DNA of 64,000 nt from Zeugodacus cucurbitae. Lineage: Eukaryota; Arthropoda; Insecta; Diptera; Tephritidae. The stretch spans positions 35,297,501 to 35,361,500 of the forward strand of contig NC_071667.1 of the NCBI RefSeq assembly GCF_028554725.1. The letters are read 5' to 3'. Below the pieces are notes generated by a model. That model saw nothing but the letters and a program-made list of their open reading frames with translations, was not told where the DNA came from and did not search any database. This document shows, piece by piece, positions 11,327 through 21,395 of this stretch. The translations under genes and the position numbers were made by a program. Numbering within the stretch: position 1 is the stretch's first letter; each line of letters opens with the position of its first letter.

Positions 11327-11781
11327 CTTTCGCGCATTACTTCTTCCCGCATTGACAGCCTTCGGGGGCGCTTAGCCTGATCGATCCAATACCGGGGTAG
11401 TCCTTAGTATTTTCAACCATTACATCTTTCCGCACTATTTAGATTATGCAAATTTATGGTTAATTTTTTGAAAGTATTGAATTTTATTTTTTTTAATTTT
11501 GAAACCCTATTAACCCTTTAAGATAAAACAGAGGAATGGTGTTTTACAGTTCATACTTAAGTTATGCGTAAGTACTGAAAATATGAAACTTTTGTTCTGA
11601 GATATTTGTAGAGGAAAAGAAAACAACAAAAAATTGTTTACAGAAAAAGAAAATTTTAATTCGATTGCGGTTTTGGCTTTTAAGCGAGTTGCAATAGGTG
11701 ACCCGAATCGTTTATGGGTTCGGTGTCCCTCTATTGTTTTCCTTAATTTTCAATATCGAAAATATTTTCGTCTGGAAGTTA
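11327..11781. other. Noncoding spacer
   Basis: No gene or repeat was recognised. The 73-codon frame beginning at 11634 runs into the next repeat copy and is fortuitous. Confidence 0.4.
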
Positions 11782-13171
11782 TTATACTCTCACAACAAAA
11801 GTTGTTAAGAGAGTATTATAGTTTTGTTCACATACCGGTTGCTTGTAACTCATAAATTGAAACGAGTTATATATAGGTTATTATATATGTACATATATCA
11901 AAGTGATCAGGTTGACGAAACGAGTTAAAATCCTGATGTATGTCTGCCCGTCTGTCCGTGTAAGGGATAACTTGAGTAAAAATTAAGATATCTTAACGAA
12001 ACATATGTTCCTTGGGGCCGTGAAGAGGTTGGTATTGAAAATGGGCGTAATCGGTACACTGTCACGCCCACAAAATGGCGAAAACCGAAAACCTATAAAA
12101 TGTCACAACTAAGCCATAAATAAAGTCACGAAAGTAAAATTTGGTACAGAGTTAAAATCCGGATGTCTGTCTGCCCATCTGTCCGTGTAAGGGATAACTA
12201 GAGTAAAAATTAAGATATCTTAACGAAATATATGTTCCTTGGGGCCGTGAAGAGGTTGATATTGAAAATGGGCGTAATCGGTACACTGCCACGCCCACAA
12301 AATGGCGAAAACCGAAAACCTATAAAATGTCACAACTAAGCCTTAAATAAAGTCACGGAAGTAAAATTTGGTACAGAGGATCACATTAGAGAGGGGCATA
12401 CTTATCTGTAATTTTTTTGGGAAGTGGGCGTGGCCCGCCCACAAATAAGTATTTTGCATATATCTCACAAACCTATAAAGCTATATAAACCAAACTTTCA
12501 GTAGTCGGTTCCCTTACGTACCCCACCACACACCGTGAAAATAGTTGAAATCGGATGATAACCACGCCCACCCCCCATACAAAGTTTAGGTTTGAAATTA
12601 CTAAAAGTACGTTAACTTACTAACAGAAAACGTCAGAAACACTAAATTTTACAGAACAAAAGTCAGAAGGATGCTGCACCTAGATTTTTTTACAAGATGG
12701 AAAATGGGCAACTTTTCAAGACCCTGGTTATCGAACATGAAGAACTCAGTGCCTTAGCGTAATTTTGCACCGAAAATATTGGTATATGTATCTCTCAGAT
12801 AATTTAAAGTAATTCAGAAGAAAATTTTTTCGTCTAATAGTGTGTCCTGTTTCAAAAATTATTAAAATGGGGTCATAATACCTCCTACATCCCATTTACT
12901 TAATTATAGGTTTTTTAAAAATACGGTGGGCTTTATTCCGCATATATGTATTGTCCTCGATATAGTGTGCCTCAGTGGTGAAAATTAGTGAAATTGGTTC
13001 AGGAATTACCTCAGCCCTCATACACTATATATGTATGATGATTTTCGTTATTTTATTGAACTTTCTGAATATATTTGACCCATATTGTGTGATATATTAA
13101 TTAAACTATATCAATAAATTGCGAGAGTATAAAATGTTCGGTTGCACCCGAACTTAGCCTTTCCTTACTTG
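11782..13171 (+). repeat. Hairpin-ended dispersed repeat, copy D (best full-length copy)
   Basis: This copy has both ends. The 5' hairpin starts TTATACTCTCACAACAAAAG, and the 3' end reads GCGAGAGTATAAAATGTTCG followed by GGTTGCACCCGAACTTAGCC and TTTCCTTACTTG. It is 1.39 kb. An internal 227-bp segment is tandemly duplicated (11922-12148 and 12149-12375). No open frame is conserved with the other copies, so it is non-autonomous. Confidence 0.75.
11922..12375 (+). repeat. 227-bp tandem duplication within copy D
   Basis: GAGTTAAAATCC recurs at 11922 and 12149. The following 220 bp match with a few substitutions, such as CTTGAG versus CTAGAG and TGTCACG versus TGCCACG. Confidence 0.85.
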
Positions 13172-13274
13172 TTTTTTAGTTTGCTTTGTCCCTTGACTTA
13201 TATCTTTTAATTTTTCAATTATGTCCCCTACAAGACCCTTGCTTGTATCCTGTCAGACATAATTTTTAATGCAT

Positions 13275-13965
13275 GTTTTTTGTACATATCTCGTAAACTA
13301 CTAAAGCTTATATCAACCTAACTTTCTAGAGTCGTTTATTTTAGGTACTAGTCCAAAAATGGGGGAAATCTATTTATAACCACGCCCATAATAAAACTAC
13401 TAAAAATGCTTTATTCAGTAAGGAAAATCACCAGAAACCATAAATGTCATCATAAAGAAGGTACAAATGAGATGTACTCAAAGATAGTGGAATAAATCCG
13501 CTTGGTATACAAAAATTTAAATGGGTGTGGTTCCGCCCACTTATGGGTCAAAAACCATATCTCCGAAATATCACAAACCTAATTTCAATGAAATTAGGTT
13601 TGTAATATTCTCATTGCATCCCAATTATATGTTGTGAAAATAGTCCAAATCGGTTCACAACCACGCCTATTTTCTATATACTAGAACTATGAAGTCGATC
13701 TGAATCAGTGCTTCTAATATTGTTTTACCGAAAATATAGATAAATCTCTCTGATATTGGGCGAAAAATAAATGGGTGAAATCTGGTCATAACTTCCCCTA
13801 GCTCCCATATCCTTAATATTAGGGTTTCCAACTTTCAATGAACGTCATACCATATATATGACGAATATGTGGGTCAAATTGTGTGCAATATTAATAAAAT
13901 TAAATAAATAAATTGCGAGAGTGTAAAAGGATCGGTTACAACCGAACTTAGCTCTTCCTTACTTA
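13275..13965 (+). repeat. Hairpin-ended dispersed repeat, copy E (5'-truncated)
   Basis: The 3' end reads TTGCGAGAGTGTAAAAGGAT followed by CGGTTACAACCGAACTTAGC and CTTCCTTACTT. Similarity to copy D begins around TGTACATATCTCGTAAACTA. It is more diverged than copy D. Confidence 0.65.
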
Positions 13966-13989
13966 TTTTTATTATATTTTCCCATGTTC

Positions 13990-14340
13990 TAGAGGCGCAC
14001 AGTTCTTTAGTGGCTTTAAAGCTTCCGAAAATTTTTTCGTTTAAAAAAGGCCCAAATATGGTTTAAAACTGAGGAGTACGGACGCCAATCAAGGAATTTA
14101 ATCTCAAAAATCAAATCTTTAAGAAAGCCATTAATTTATTATTTTTGCGTTATGCTTCGAGTCATCGTCATGCATGAATATATCGTATTGCCTATGCTCG
14201 AGTTTAAATGTGTCAAAATTTGGGAGATATGAGTCCTTGAGGATGGTAATATAATCAAGTCTATGCCTGTACCATCAATGCGTCCAAGTACACCTAGATC
14301 ACAGCCACCACCGTCAATCTTTAGAGGAGCTAAAAAATAC
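13990..14340 (-). pseudogene. Tc1-like transposase relic (C-terminal catalytic part)
   Basis: On the minus strand, one frame gives LGRIDGTGID. A second frame, after a one-base shift, gives YITILKDSYLPNFDTFK and then IFMHDDDSKHNAK. The latter corresponds to the Tc1 FQQDNxPKHTAK block with the second catalytic Asp. A further degenerate LDWRP...LNHIWAFFKRK matches the LDWPPQSPDLNPIExLW region. Two frameshifts and several stops make it non-functional. No TIRs were found. Confidence 0.7.
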
Positions 14341-14344
14341 ATGA

Positions 14345-15131
14345 AATTTGGATTTAGTGGATGAATCCGTAAACTTCTCGTAACTTTTTTTCGAAAGTTA
14401 CTCTCACAGCTAACGAAAGTAAAGAAATGGCAAACTAGGAGAAATTAGCGGATAGACATCTAAGTGATTTTTGGAAACTATGTACATCGTATTATATCTT
14501 AAAAATGTATTAATATAATATTTGCATGAATTGATGGTAAAAATATATTAAACTACGCTACTCTCGTAGCATTTCATGTGTTCGTTATTTCGGAAAACTA
14601 CTGTACTTCAATGTATATTGCACAGCTCTGTGCAATGCTTCGAAAAGAATTCTGAAGAAAAAGAAAAAAAAAACAACAAACACATGCGATAGCTGCAGCA
14701 CATGAAAATTTTCATTAGCTCTGCTGTGCTACCGCTCTCAATTTTTTGCTACAGCTACGCCACAGCATAGCGCAGAATTTAATTTTTTGCTCCCGCTCCA
14801 GCTATAGTTTTTTACCTAACAAAACTTGGAGCAGAGTAGAGCACATACTTTTACATTTTTATGCTAAGGCTATGCTGTGGCTCTCGACAAAGTGAGAGCG
14901 GTAGCGATAGCATAGCAATAATTCTAGAAATTTTGCTGCTCCGGAGTAGTAAATGAGAACCATGGATTAAACAAAATTCTAATTAGTTCCAGCACTCACA
15001 ATTTGTGTTTTCATCGATATTTAATTTCTACGTCCACATATAAAAACTGTTAAAAAGAATAAAATCAAAGCAAATGCCCAAATGCAGGCAACATTTGTTT
15101 TTACATCTGACGGCAGCTAACTGCTGCTAGC
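14345..15131. other. Noncoding with an imperfect inverted repeat
   Basis: There is no gene. GCTCTGCTGTGCTACCGCTC near 14718 is mirrored, with mismatches, by GTGAGAGCGGTAGCGATAGC near 14890, a foldback of about 200 bp rich in AGC/GCT motifs. I cannot say what it derives from. Confidence 0.4.
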
Positions 15132-15453
15132 AAAAAGTGTATTAAATGTTGTTTGTAAAATTAGCTTCAGGATGCAACAGATGCTACATATCGATGCCTT
15201 ACTTTCTCAACCTCGCATCTTAAAAAAGGTAACTTTTCAGGAAAGAAAAAAACTGCTTCTTTATTTACCGTCACTGTTTATGCAAAAATTGAAAAAGTGT
15301 ATTAAATGTTGTTTGTAAAATTAGCTTCAGGATGCAACAGATGCTACATATCGATGCCTTACTTTCTCAACCTCGCATCTTAAAAAAGGTAACTTTTCAG
15401 GAAAGAAAAAACTGCTTATTTATTTACCGTCACTGTTTATGCAAAAATTGAAA
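15132..15453. repeat. 160-bp tandem duplication
   Basis: Units 15132-15291 and 15292-15453 are nearly identical, with small differences in an A run and at CTTCTTTA/CTTATTTA. Each carries ATCGATGCCTTACTTTCTCA followed by ACCTCGCATCTTAAAAAA, which recurs in inverted orientation at about 23112-23157. Confidence 0.9.
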
Positions 15454-15712
15454 TGCAATTACTAAGAAATGAATTAAGGCGATGTACATAAGTAAAAATA
15501 ATATACTTATCTCTTTTAGTTTACGCATAAAACGAATTTTTTAAGATACGAGTTTACTGCATTAAAAATCATTTTCATTTTTGAAACTTGATTAAAAAGA
15601 TACTCGTTTGCTGCACTTATATGTATACAACGAAGATATTTCAAAATAATTTAATGAAAACAATATTTTGTTTGAAATGAAAGTTTTATTGTTTAGAGAA
15701 TATTAATTAATT

Positions 15713-17390
15713 TTAATTTAATCCTAGTTGCAAGTTGTCATAAAATGAATGATAGTCAGCTGGAATCATATGTTTCAAGTCGTCATATTTTCTTTTAGAA
15801 ATCGGTAGTTGCTGATTATAGAGGCCCGGTATTACTAAGTCATCATTGTGCTGCACTTGTGGTCGCCATTTACGATGAGGTAATAGTTTCCACTCTTCAT
15901 CAAAACATAATTTATATTGAACTCCGTTGAGATCTCGCAAATCAACAACGCATGGATCGCCCTTCTTAGTGCCTGGTCGAATTGACTGCAAGTAATTTAT
16001 TTGAGAGAAATCGCGGAAAAACTTGTGGTTTAAATAATTAACGCGATAAGGTTGCGACAATCTGGATTGGTTTATAACCATGTTAAAATCAGCTGGCACA
16101 TAGAGTTCTCTTCCTTTCTTCTTCCGTTCTATGGAGGCATGTACAGAATCGCACACCATTTGAGTGTGGTCTACTACCAAATATTTTTGTTGAATTTCTG
16201 CATGGTGAGTTATTGCATACTGTTGCAAGGCATTCGAAAGTGTCACGTTTCGATTTTGGGCACAGCACCCGTCACTGTAAATTATTATCGGTTTCGATTT
16301 ATCTTCCAAAGAAAAGTCTAACAAACAAGAAGTAAAGACATTAGAGTCCATGCCGCCTTCGGCTTCATGCCAGACATAGCAAGTAACATTTTTATCAAAT
16401 TCGTTATAAATGGTGAATTGGTGCACACAGAGTTTTGTTTTGAAGTAGTTTGCTCCAGTTGAAAGTAGAGGAATTGTTTTCACTGCTTGCAAGTTTACCG
16501 TGAACATTTGAATATCGCCTTTTAAACAAAGTTTCTTGTCTTCGGATTTCTCTTTCCTAGCACGTTCCTTATTTTTTATATGAATCTGATATTCAAACTC
16601 TGGGACATTTGTATTTTTGTAAGCAAAGCAGATATCACATTGGTCTTTTTTGGGCTTGAATATACTTATATTGGCTTTGTGTACAGCGTCTAAAAAGCAT
16701 TTGTACGTGGCTTTTTCAGTCTCATCAATGTTGCGATCTATCAAATATTTGTCAAAATCTTTGTAAACTTCTGCCCAAGTTTTGTACTGTACGTCGACAT
16801 ATTCTCTATTTGTACTTTGTCGGCAATAATATGAAGGCATTTTAGGCAAATTCTGTAAAAAATAGTTCACGTGATTTACTTTGGCAACGTTTGTTTTGCT
16901 TTTTAGATTTACTGCTTTACTTTTCTTTACCAAGCCAAGGTTGCTTGTATGTAGATTGCCAGTAACCCATTTGGACACGCTCCATTCACCAAGAGACAGC
17001 GTACCCAAAAACAATTTTTTACATACAATCTTGACCTCTCCTGATGTTTTTAAAGTGTAGACTAATGTGTTTACTCGCCGAGAAATAGTAGCAGTCGTTC
17101 TTGAAATGACCGGTCTTTGAGACACCATAGCAACGAGAAACGCCTTGTTTTCTTCCCATGGCAGTGACTAAAATACTTTAAAAATATCCTTCCTCTTTTC
17201 TTCTGTAATTTCGTTGCACTGCTTACCAAATTTTTGGGTACATATTTCCGAACGGCACCGAACTTTCACAGTTCTTTCTTTTCTAATTTGCATTACTCCA
17301 GTCTCTTTTTTGCTTCTCTTAATCGATGAATATTCCCGACCACGCATTCGCTTATGTTTTTGGCGGTTTCTAGTCCAGTTTTGCTAATCT
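15713..17390 (-). pseudogene. DUF7869-like protein, transposon-associated, with in-frame stops
   Basis: The intact part is 471 codons (15713-17128). The same frame continues upstream for about 85 codons through two stops, TAG at 17166-17168 and TAG near 17383. The upstream part carries family-like sequence (EICTQKFGKQCNEIT, EEKRKDIFKVF, SLPWEENKAFLVA), so the true start lies beyond 17128. Visible blocks are DQCDICFAYKN (C-x2-C, about residue 163), IIIYSDGCCAQNRNVTLSNA (about 280) and VCDSVHASIERKKKGRE (about 330). The last two are hallmarks of the insect DUF7869 family, whose DG..QN block looks like an RNase-H-fold acidic site. Family membership is from memory and function is not established. 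It could be a transposase-like or cargo gene of the surrounding element. The stops argue that this copy is dead or truncated. Confidence 0.6.
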
Positions 17391-17922
17391 CCCTGGCCTT
17401 TCCGTGCTCTTTTTATTTTAATGACACCAGAGGATTCATTCAACAATACTGAAGAAGATCCATTCTCAGATAGATCTGATTGTACTCGCTTTCACTTGCG
17501 GAAAAGTCAGATTCTGAGGACAAGCCAGAGTTGTCCTGTTTTCTCATTCAAAATTACGTTTCCAGTTTGTTGTGTTTCTGGTTCGTGGCATTGATTCTTG
17601 ATAACAAAATTACCGGTTTCAACATCAAGAACGGCGATTGTTTTTTAAAGAATTTCTACAGGTGAACTATCTCATGGACTTGTACCAAGACGAGTAGTCA
17701 CAGACTCAATTCGAGTGCACGCAGTGCTGCAATTTACTGATGCCTCATTCATATTAACTGCAGCTTAAGTGGAATTTAAATTTAGTTAAAACTAACATTC
17801 TTTCACACATGCCTTGTATTGCATTTCTTTAATAATGAAAAGTAAACTCTTCTGAAATAAATATTCACCAAGCAAAAAGATAACATAAACAACTTCAATG
17901 CAATGACTAAATTTCACTTCAA

Positions 17923-18442
17923 GTGTTGAACACATAGTAGACGACAAGCGACGAGCGACATCTGTCAAATATTAAAATACACGCGTTCTTATGGGCACAG
18001 ATTTTTTGACAACAGCACGACTACGCGACAACAGGCTTGTAGTTGGCGTTGCCGCCAAATTAGAAATGTTTCTAATTTTGCCGACGACAATGGTCGCTGT
18101 AGAGCTGCCACTAACATGTGAAATGTAAAATTATTCAAAGTTCTCACAAGTATGACGTTATTTTGCCAGCAGAAATGTAAAATAGCTTTGATATATCATT
18201 TATAATAACAATCGATTATTTAAAACAAATAAATCGCAAATTTTTACATTTTTTCGTAAATAATTTCACTTTAAACTAAATATGTAAATTTTATTGAAGT
18301 GAAAGATGTTAGTACGGCAACAACGAAATTGTTGTTTGATATGTCGCTGCCGTCTTCAAAGTGTTCAGACGCTGGCTTTAAAGCGACATTTGTGGTCAGC
18401 CGTCGCTACGTCGTGTCGTGTCGTCGTCTTTGTGTTCAGCAC
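17923..18442. mobile_element. 520-bp MITE with about 40-bp TIRs (copy 1)
   Basis: The left end GTGTTGAACACATAGTAGAC (then GACAAGCGACGAGCGACA) is mirrored by the right end, which in reverse complement reads GTGCTGAACACAAAGACGAC (then GACACGACACGACGTAGCG). A second copy is at 40699-41187. There is no coding capacity and no clear target duplication. It lies just upstream of the DUF7869-like gene. Confidence 0.75.
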
Positions 18443-18650
18443 ATCACACTTTTTTTACTACAAGTACTACGAGGAAACGGTAAATTTTTGGTTTTGAAGT
18501 TTCGTTCTAGCGTCGCCGACGAATAACGGGACTCAATACGTTAAGCTGTAAATATACATAACTACACGCATTCATGCTATAGCAAACGAAAATAAAAATA
18601 TCTCTTTGGAGAATAAGAAAACGATTAATACTCAATTATATATACATGTA

Positions 18651-19018
18651 TGTAGAATAATCTGCCATCGGGCAGAGGATTCTACGGTTTTCCGGGACCC
18701 ATTGGCGATCCGACTAAAGTAAAACTCGTATTCTACAACTCGTTACTTCATTACACTTTATTCAATGATTTATTAAACACTTAAAAGTTCTAGTGGCAAA
18801 GTTCAATAATTATAAAAAGACTGTGTGCTCCCGCGTGCGCGGTACAAGAGCAAGTGTTCTACGCTATTCTATGTACATCTGTATTTCACCTTAGAAGCTA
18901 TGATGGCCGCCAGTTACAATCCACTATTCGAACTATTATATCGAAATTCGAACAGGTGGTTGCCATCTGTTCTGCTATGACTTATATTATAACTTATAAC
19001 TCTACTTAGAATCCCACA
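18651..19018 (-). repeat. 3' LTR of Gypsy element 1
   Basis: 368 bp. It starts TGTAGAATAATC and ends AGAATCCCACA on the plus strand, and pairs with 22580-22947. No strong polypurine tract is visible next to it on the internal side. Confidence 0.92.
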
Positions 19019-19089
19019 ATCGGCCGTCCTGACAAGTTATTCGCCCTCGAATAGCTAGCCCCACTTCTTCATATTCTCTGCTACTGTGG

Positions 19090-19330
19090 TGGTCTTGTTC
19101 GGTCCTCCGTGGTTCCCTATTTTCCTACTTCGTATCTTCCGTGTGGTAGTTTAGTGACAATCTTATACGGTCCGAGATATTTAGGTCTCAACCTCATACC
19201 AATCCCAAACTGCGTTCGTTTAATTGCAACTAAATCGTTAATTTCATAATTAAAGTTTCCTGGTTTAACGTTTCTTGAGACTTATCGATTGGCGTCAATA
19301 ATCCTTCTTTTTTCCCTTCTTAGCATCTGT
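19090..19330 (-). pseudogene. Integrase C-terminal fragment, Gypsy element 1
   Basis: The minus-strand frame gives KPGNFNYEINDLVAIKRTQ then RLRPKYLGPYKIVTKLPHGR, the GPY/F module typical of Gypsy integrase C-termini. It is not joined to the integrase N-terminus because the core is deleted. Stops follow immediately. Confidence 0.8.
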
Positions 19331-19351
19331 GATAATATACTCAATGCATGC

Positions 19352-19615
19352 CTAAACTACACTTTGTACTTTCTCATACATAACTCCTTGATCGTAATAT
19401 ACTAATTCATTTCTTATGTAAAACTTTTCATATGGTGCGTTCTCTAACGCTTTTTTTACTGCCCTAATCCAATCGTCTTGTAATTGAGCTTCCTTCAATC
19501 TAAACTTTAACGAGTTTTCGATCAATAAACAATATACGCAACTTAATGCATCTACATCTCTCATTCGAGTACTGGATCTGTGCTCGACTACGTAGTTGTA
19601 CTCCTGGATGAACAT
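19352..19615 (-). pseudogene. RNase H end plus integrase N-terminus fragment, Gypsy element 1
   Basis: The frame begins with the tail of RNase H (QEYNYVVEHRSSTRMRDVDA, matching the family's G-x-N-x-x-A-DALSR region). It then runs into the linker and zinc-binding start of integrase (KFYIRNELVYYDQG). It is out of frame with the RT fragment to its 5' side, at a deletion junction near 19610. Polymerase and integrase catalytic cores are absent. Confidence 0.75.
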
Positions 19616-20142
19616 GGCCTATCTTTAAGCATTTCCCCGACTTGATCGTCTAAGTACCTTTGGTCTTCATACGACACACGACGTGGCCGTTGGTACATTG
19701 GTTGCTCATCTTTCAAAATTCGTTTCATATCGACTGTCACATTAATCGGTTTCCGAAGCTGATAATTATTGATCAACGTTTTGACGAACTCTGCCTCAGA
19801 TTCTTCTAAATCTGACAATTCTACTTTATCCGATTGATTATTCATTTGCATTTCCATTCCGCACAAATCTTTAAATTCGCTTTCATCGCTGAAGCCTTCA
19901 TCTGGACATTCCGTGTCCTCCTTACTTACGCGGATCTCTTTCACTACCACTTGTGGACTAACCTTATCTTCACACACTTGCTCGGCCGAAACCCTCTCAC
20001 TCCCTGAGATTTCAGTTTCATCGCCCCCTTGGATAAATTTCCTTCCAACCGCCAACTCTTTGGCACCCGTGTTCACTAACACTTCCTCATCCTTATAAGG
20101 TCTTCTAAATTCCACACTACCTTTTCTAAACAATAAGTCCAC
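19588..20142 (-). pseudogene. Protease-RT linker and RT N-terminus fragment, Gypsy element 1
   Basis: An acidic linker is followed by EFVKTLINNYQLRKPINVTV and PMYQRPRRVSYEDQRYLDDQ, the region that precedes RT motif 1 in Gypsy polymerases. The frame then runs over a deletion junction into a short out-of-frame tail. It is separated from the protease frame by a one-base frameshift near 20165 and has no polymerase active site. Confidence 0.75.
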
Positions 20143-20146
20143 TTCT

Positions 20147-20437
20147 CTAAGTATATCGTTTCCTAAGATTGCCGTATGGAATATCTTGCACTCTTACTAC
20201 TTCAAACTTGCCTTTCATCGTCACACCTTCTACAGTGACCTCTGCTATAAAGTTACCCATGGTTTCAATCTCGCTTTTTCCTATTCCGTACAATCGTTTT
20301 TTCTCTTTACTGAGATTAATTTCTCCTAATCTCCTAAAAGTATCAAACCTCAACATACTCGCACAGCATCCCGTATCTACCAATGCGCTAAACGTGGTCT
20401 GGTTAACCATCGCGTCCACGAAATAATAATCACCTTT
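20147..20437 (-). pseudogene. Aspartic protease segment, Gypsy element 1
   Basis: A retropepsin with ALVDTGCCASML (catalytic D-T-G) near its start. The frame is in phase with gag and separated from it only by a TGA at 20438-20440. It ends at a frameshift near the family's conserved C-terminal ILGxD block, which continues in another frame. The TGA may be a nonsense mutation or a read-through stop. Confidence 0.75.
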
Positions 20438-21178
20438 TCACACAACGTTTTGGTCATCTACTGTGTTTATACACTCATTTTTCACCGCCCTGACTGACTG
20501 TGGCACTTTGCACTCATGGGCATAATGGCCCCTTTCCTCGCACTTAAAACAAATTACGTTGTTTATTCCCCTACGTGGGCATTCTCTCGCTAAATGACCT
20601 TCCTGATTACAACGGTGACATTTCTTCTTGACTCTGTCTTCGGTACCTTTGCTGGTACTTGAAGACGAATTGAAAACTTTATTAGATACCACGGATGTAC
20701 CTTTAATTTTTTCATATACTCGGATTTGCTCTTTCAATTCTTTTAAACTACGTGTTTGATACAACACACTTTTATTCACTCTACTATCCGGTATACCCTC
20801 TACAAAATACTCTATTATACTCTTTTCATCGAGCGATATTGACTTACCGATTTCGATGATGGAGTACAAATATTCATATAAACTTTCTTTAATCTGTTTA
20901 CGTCTATTCCTTAACGTTCGGTGTACCTCTGCGGCACTCAACTTCTCACCGAACTCATCGAGTAAAGCTGTCTTTAAACTATTCCAATTTCTGATTCCTA
21001 CAGCCCCTCGCACAAACAGCTTGGCTGCAACCTTCAGCAACTGTTTCCCATATACGAACTTCTGTAAATCGTTCCACCCTACTGTCTCCGCAACTTCGTT
21101 GAACTCTTCAACCCAGTGGTACACGTTATAGGTACCATCTCCATAAAAACTCGATATACTATCCTCGACATCACGCAA
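20438..21178 (-). CDS. Gag (nucleocapsid) protein of Gypsy element 1
   Basis: 247 codons. The N-terminal two thirds is a helical Gag domain of the Ty3/Gypsy type (WVEEFNEVAETVGW, LLDEFGEKLSAAEVH, YLYSIIEIGKS). The C-terminus has two CCHC zinc knuckles, CHRCNQEGHLAREC (about residue 188) and CFKCEERGHYAHEC (about residue 211), which bind element RNA. The upstream SAP-like frame (21171-21395) overlaps its start by 8 bp in another phase, so the native gag may begin there and be broken by a frameshift. The ATG at 21176-21178 is only the first Met of the downstream frame. Confidence 0.8.
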   Translation of the reverse strand: MRDVEDSISSFYGDGTYNVYHWVEEFNEVAETVGWNDLQKFVYGKQLLKVAAKLFVRGAVGIRNWNSLKTALLDEFGEKLSAAEVHRTLRNRRKQIKESLYEYLYSIIEIGKSISLDEKSIIEYFVEGIPDSRVNKSVLYQTRSLKELKEQIRVYEKIKGTSVVSNKVFNSSSSTSKGTEDRVKKKCHRCNQEGHLARECPRRGINNVICFKCEERGHYAHECKVPQSVRAVKNECINTVDDQNVV

Positions 21179-21395
21179 CGTAAATACTATTATTTATACT
21201 TCTATCCTCTGTAGTGTATAACGAATTTGCCGATTCGTTATCACTTCCAACCTCATCTACCTCATCTCCAAAAACCATATGTTGCAACAATCTCATTTGC
21301 AAATCCTTCTTTCGGCCAACTACGCTCAAGTTCAGTTCCCTCAACTTCTCCCTTAGCACGTCAACAGTCATACCCTTTACAGTCTCGGCGTCCAT
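21171..21395 (-). pseudogene. SAP-like N-terminal segment of Gypsy element 1 Gag
   Basis: A 74-codon frame. Its start MDAETVKGMTVDVLREKLRE followed by LNLSVVGRKKDLQMRLL fits the SAP helix-extended loop-helix DNA-binding motif. It ends 8 bp inside the main gag frame. The same kind of SAP start appears in the second Gypsy element at 44913. Confidence 0.65.
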
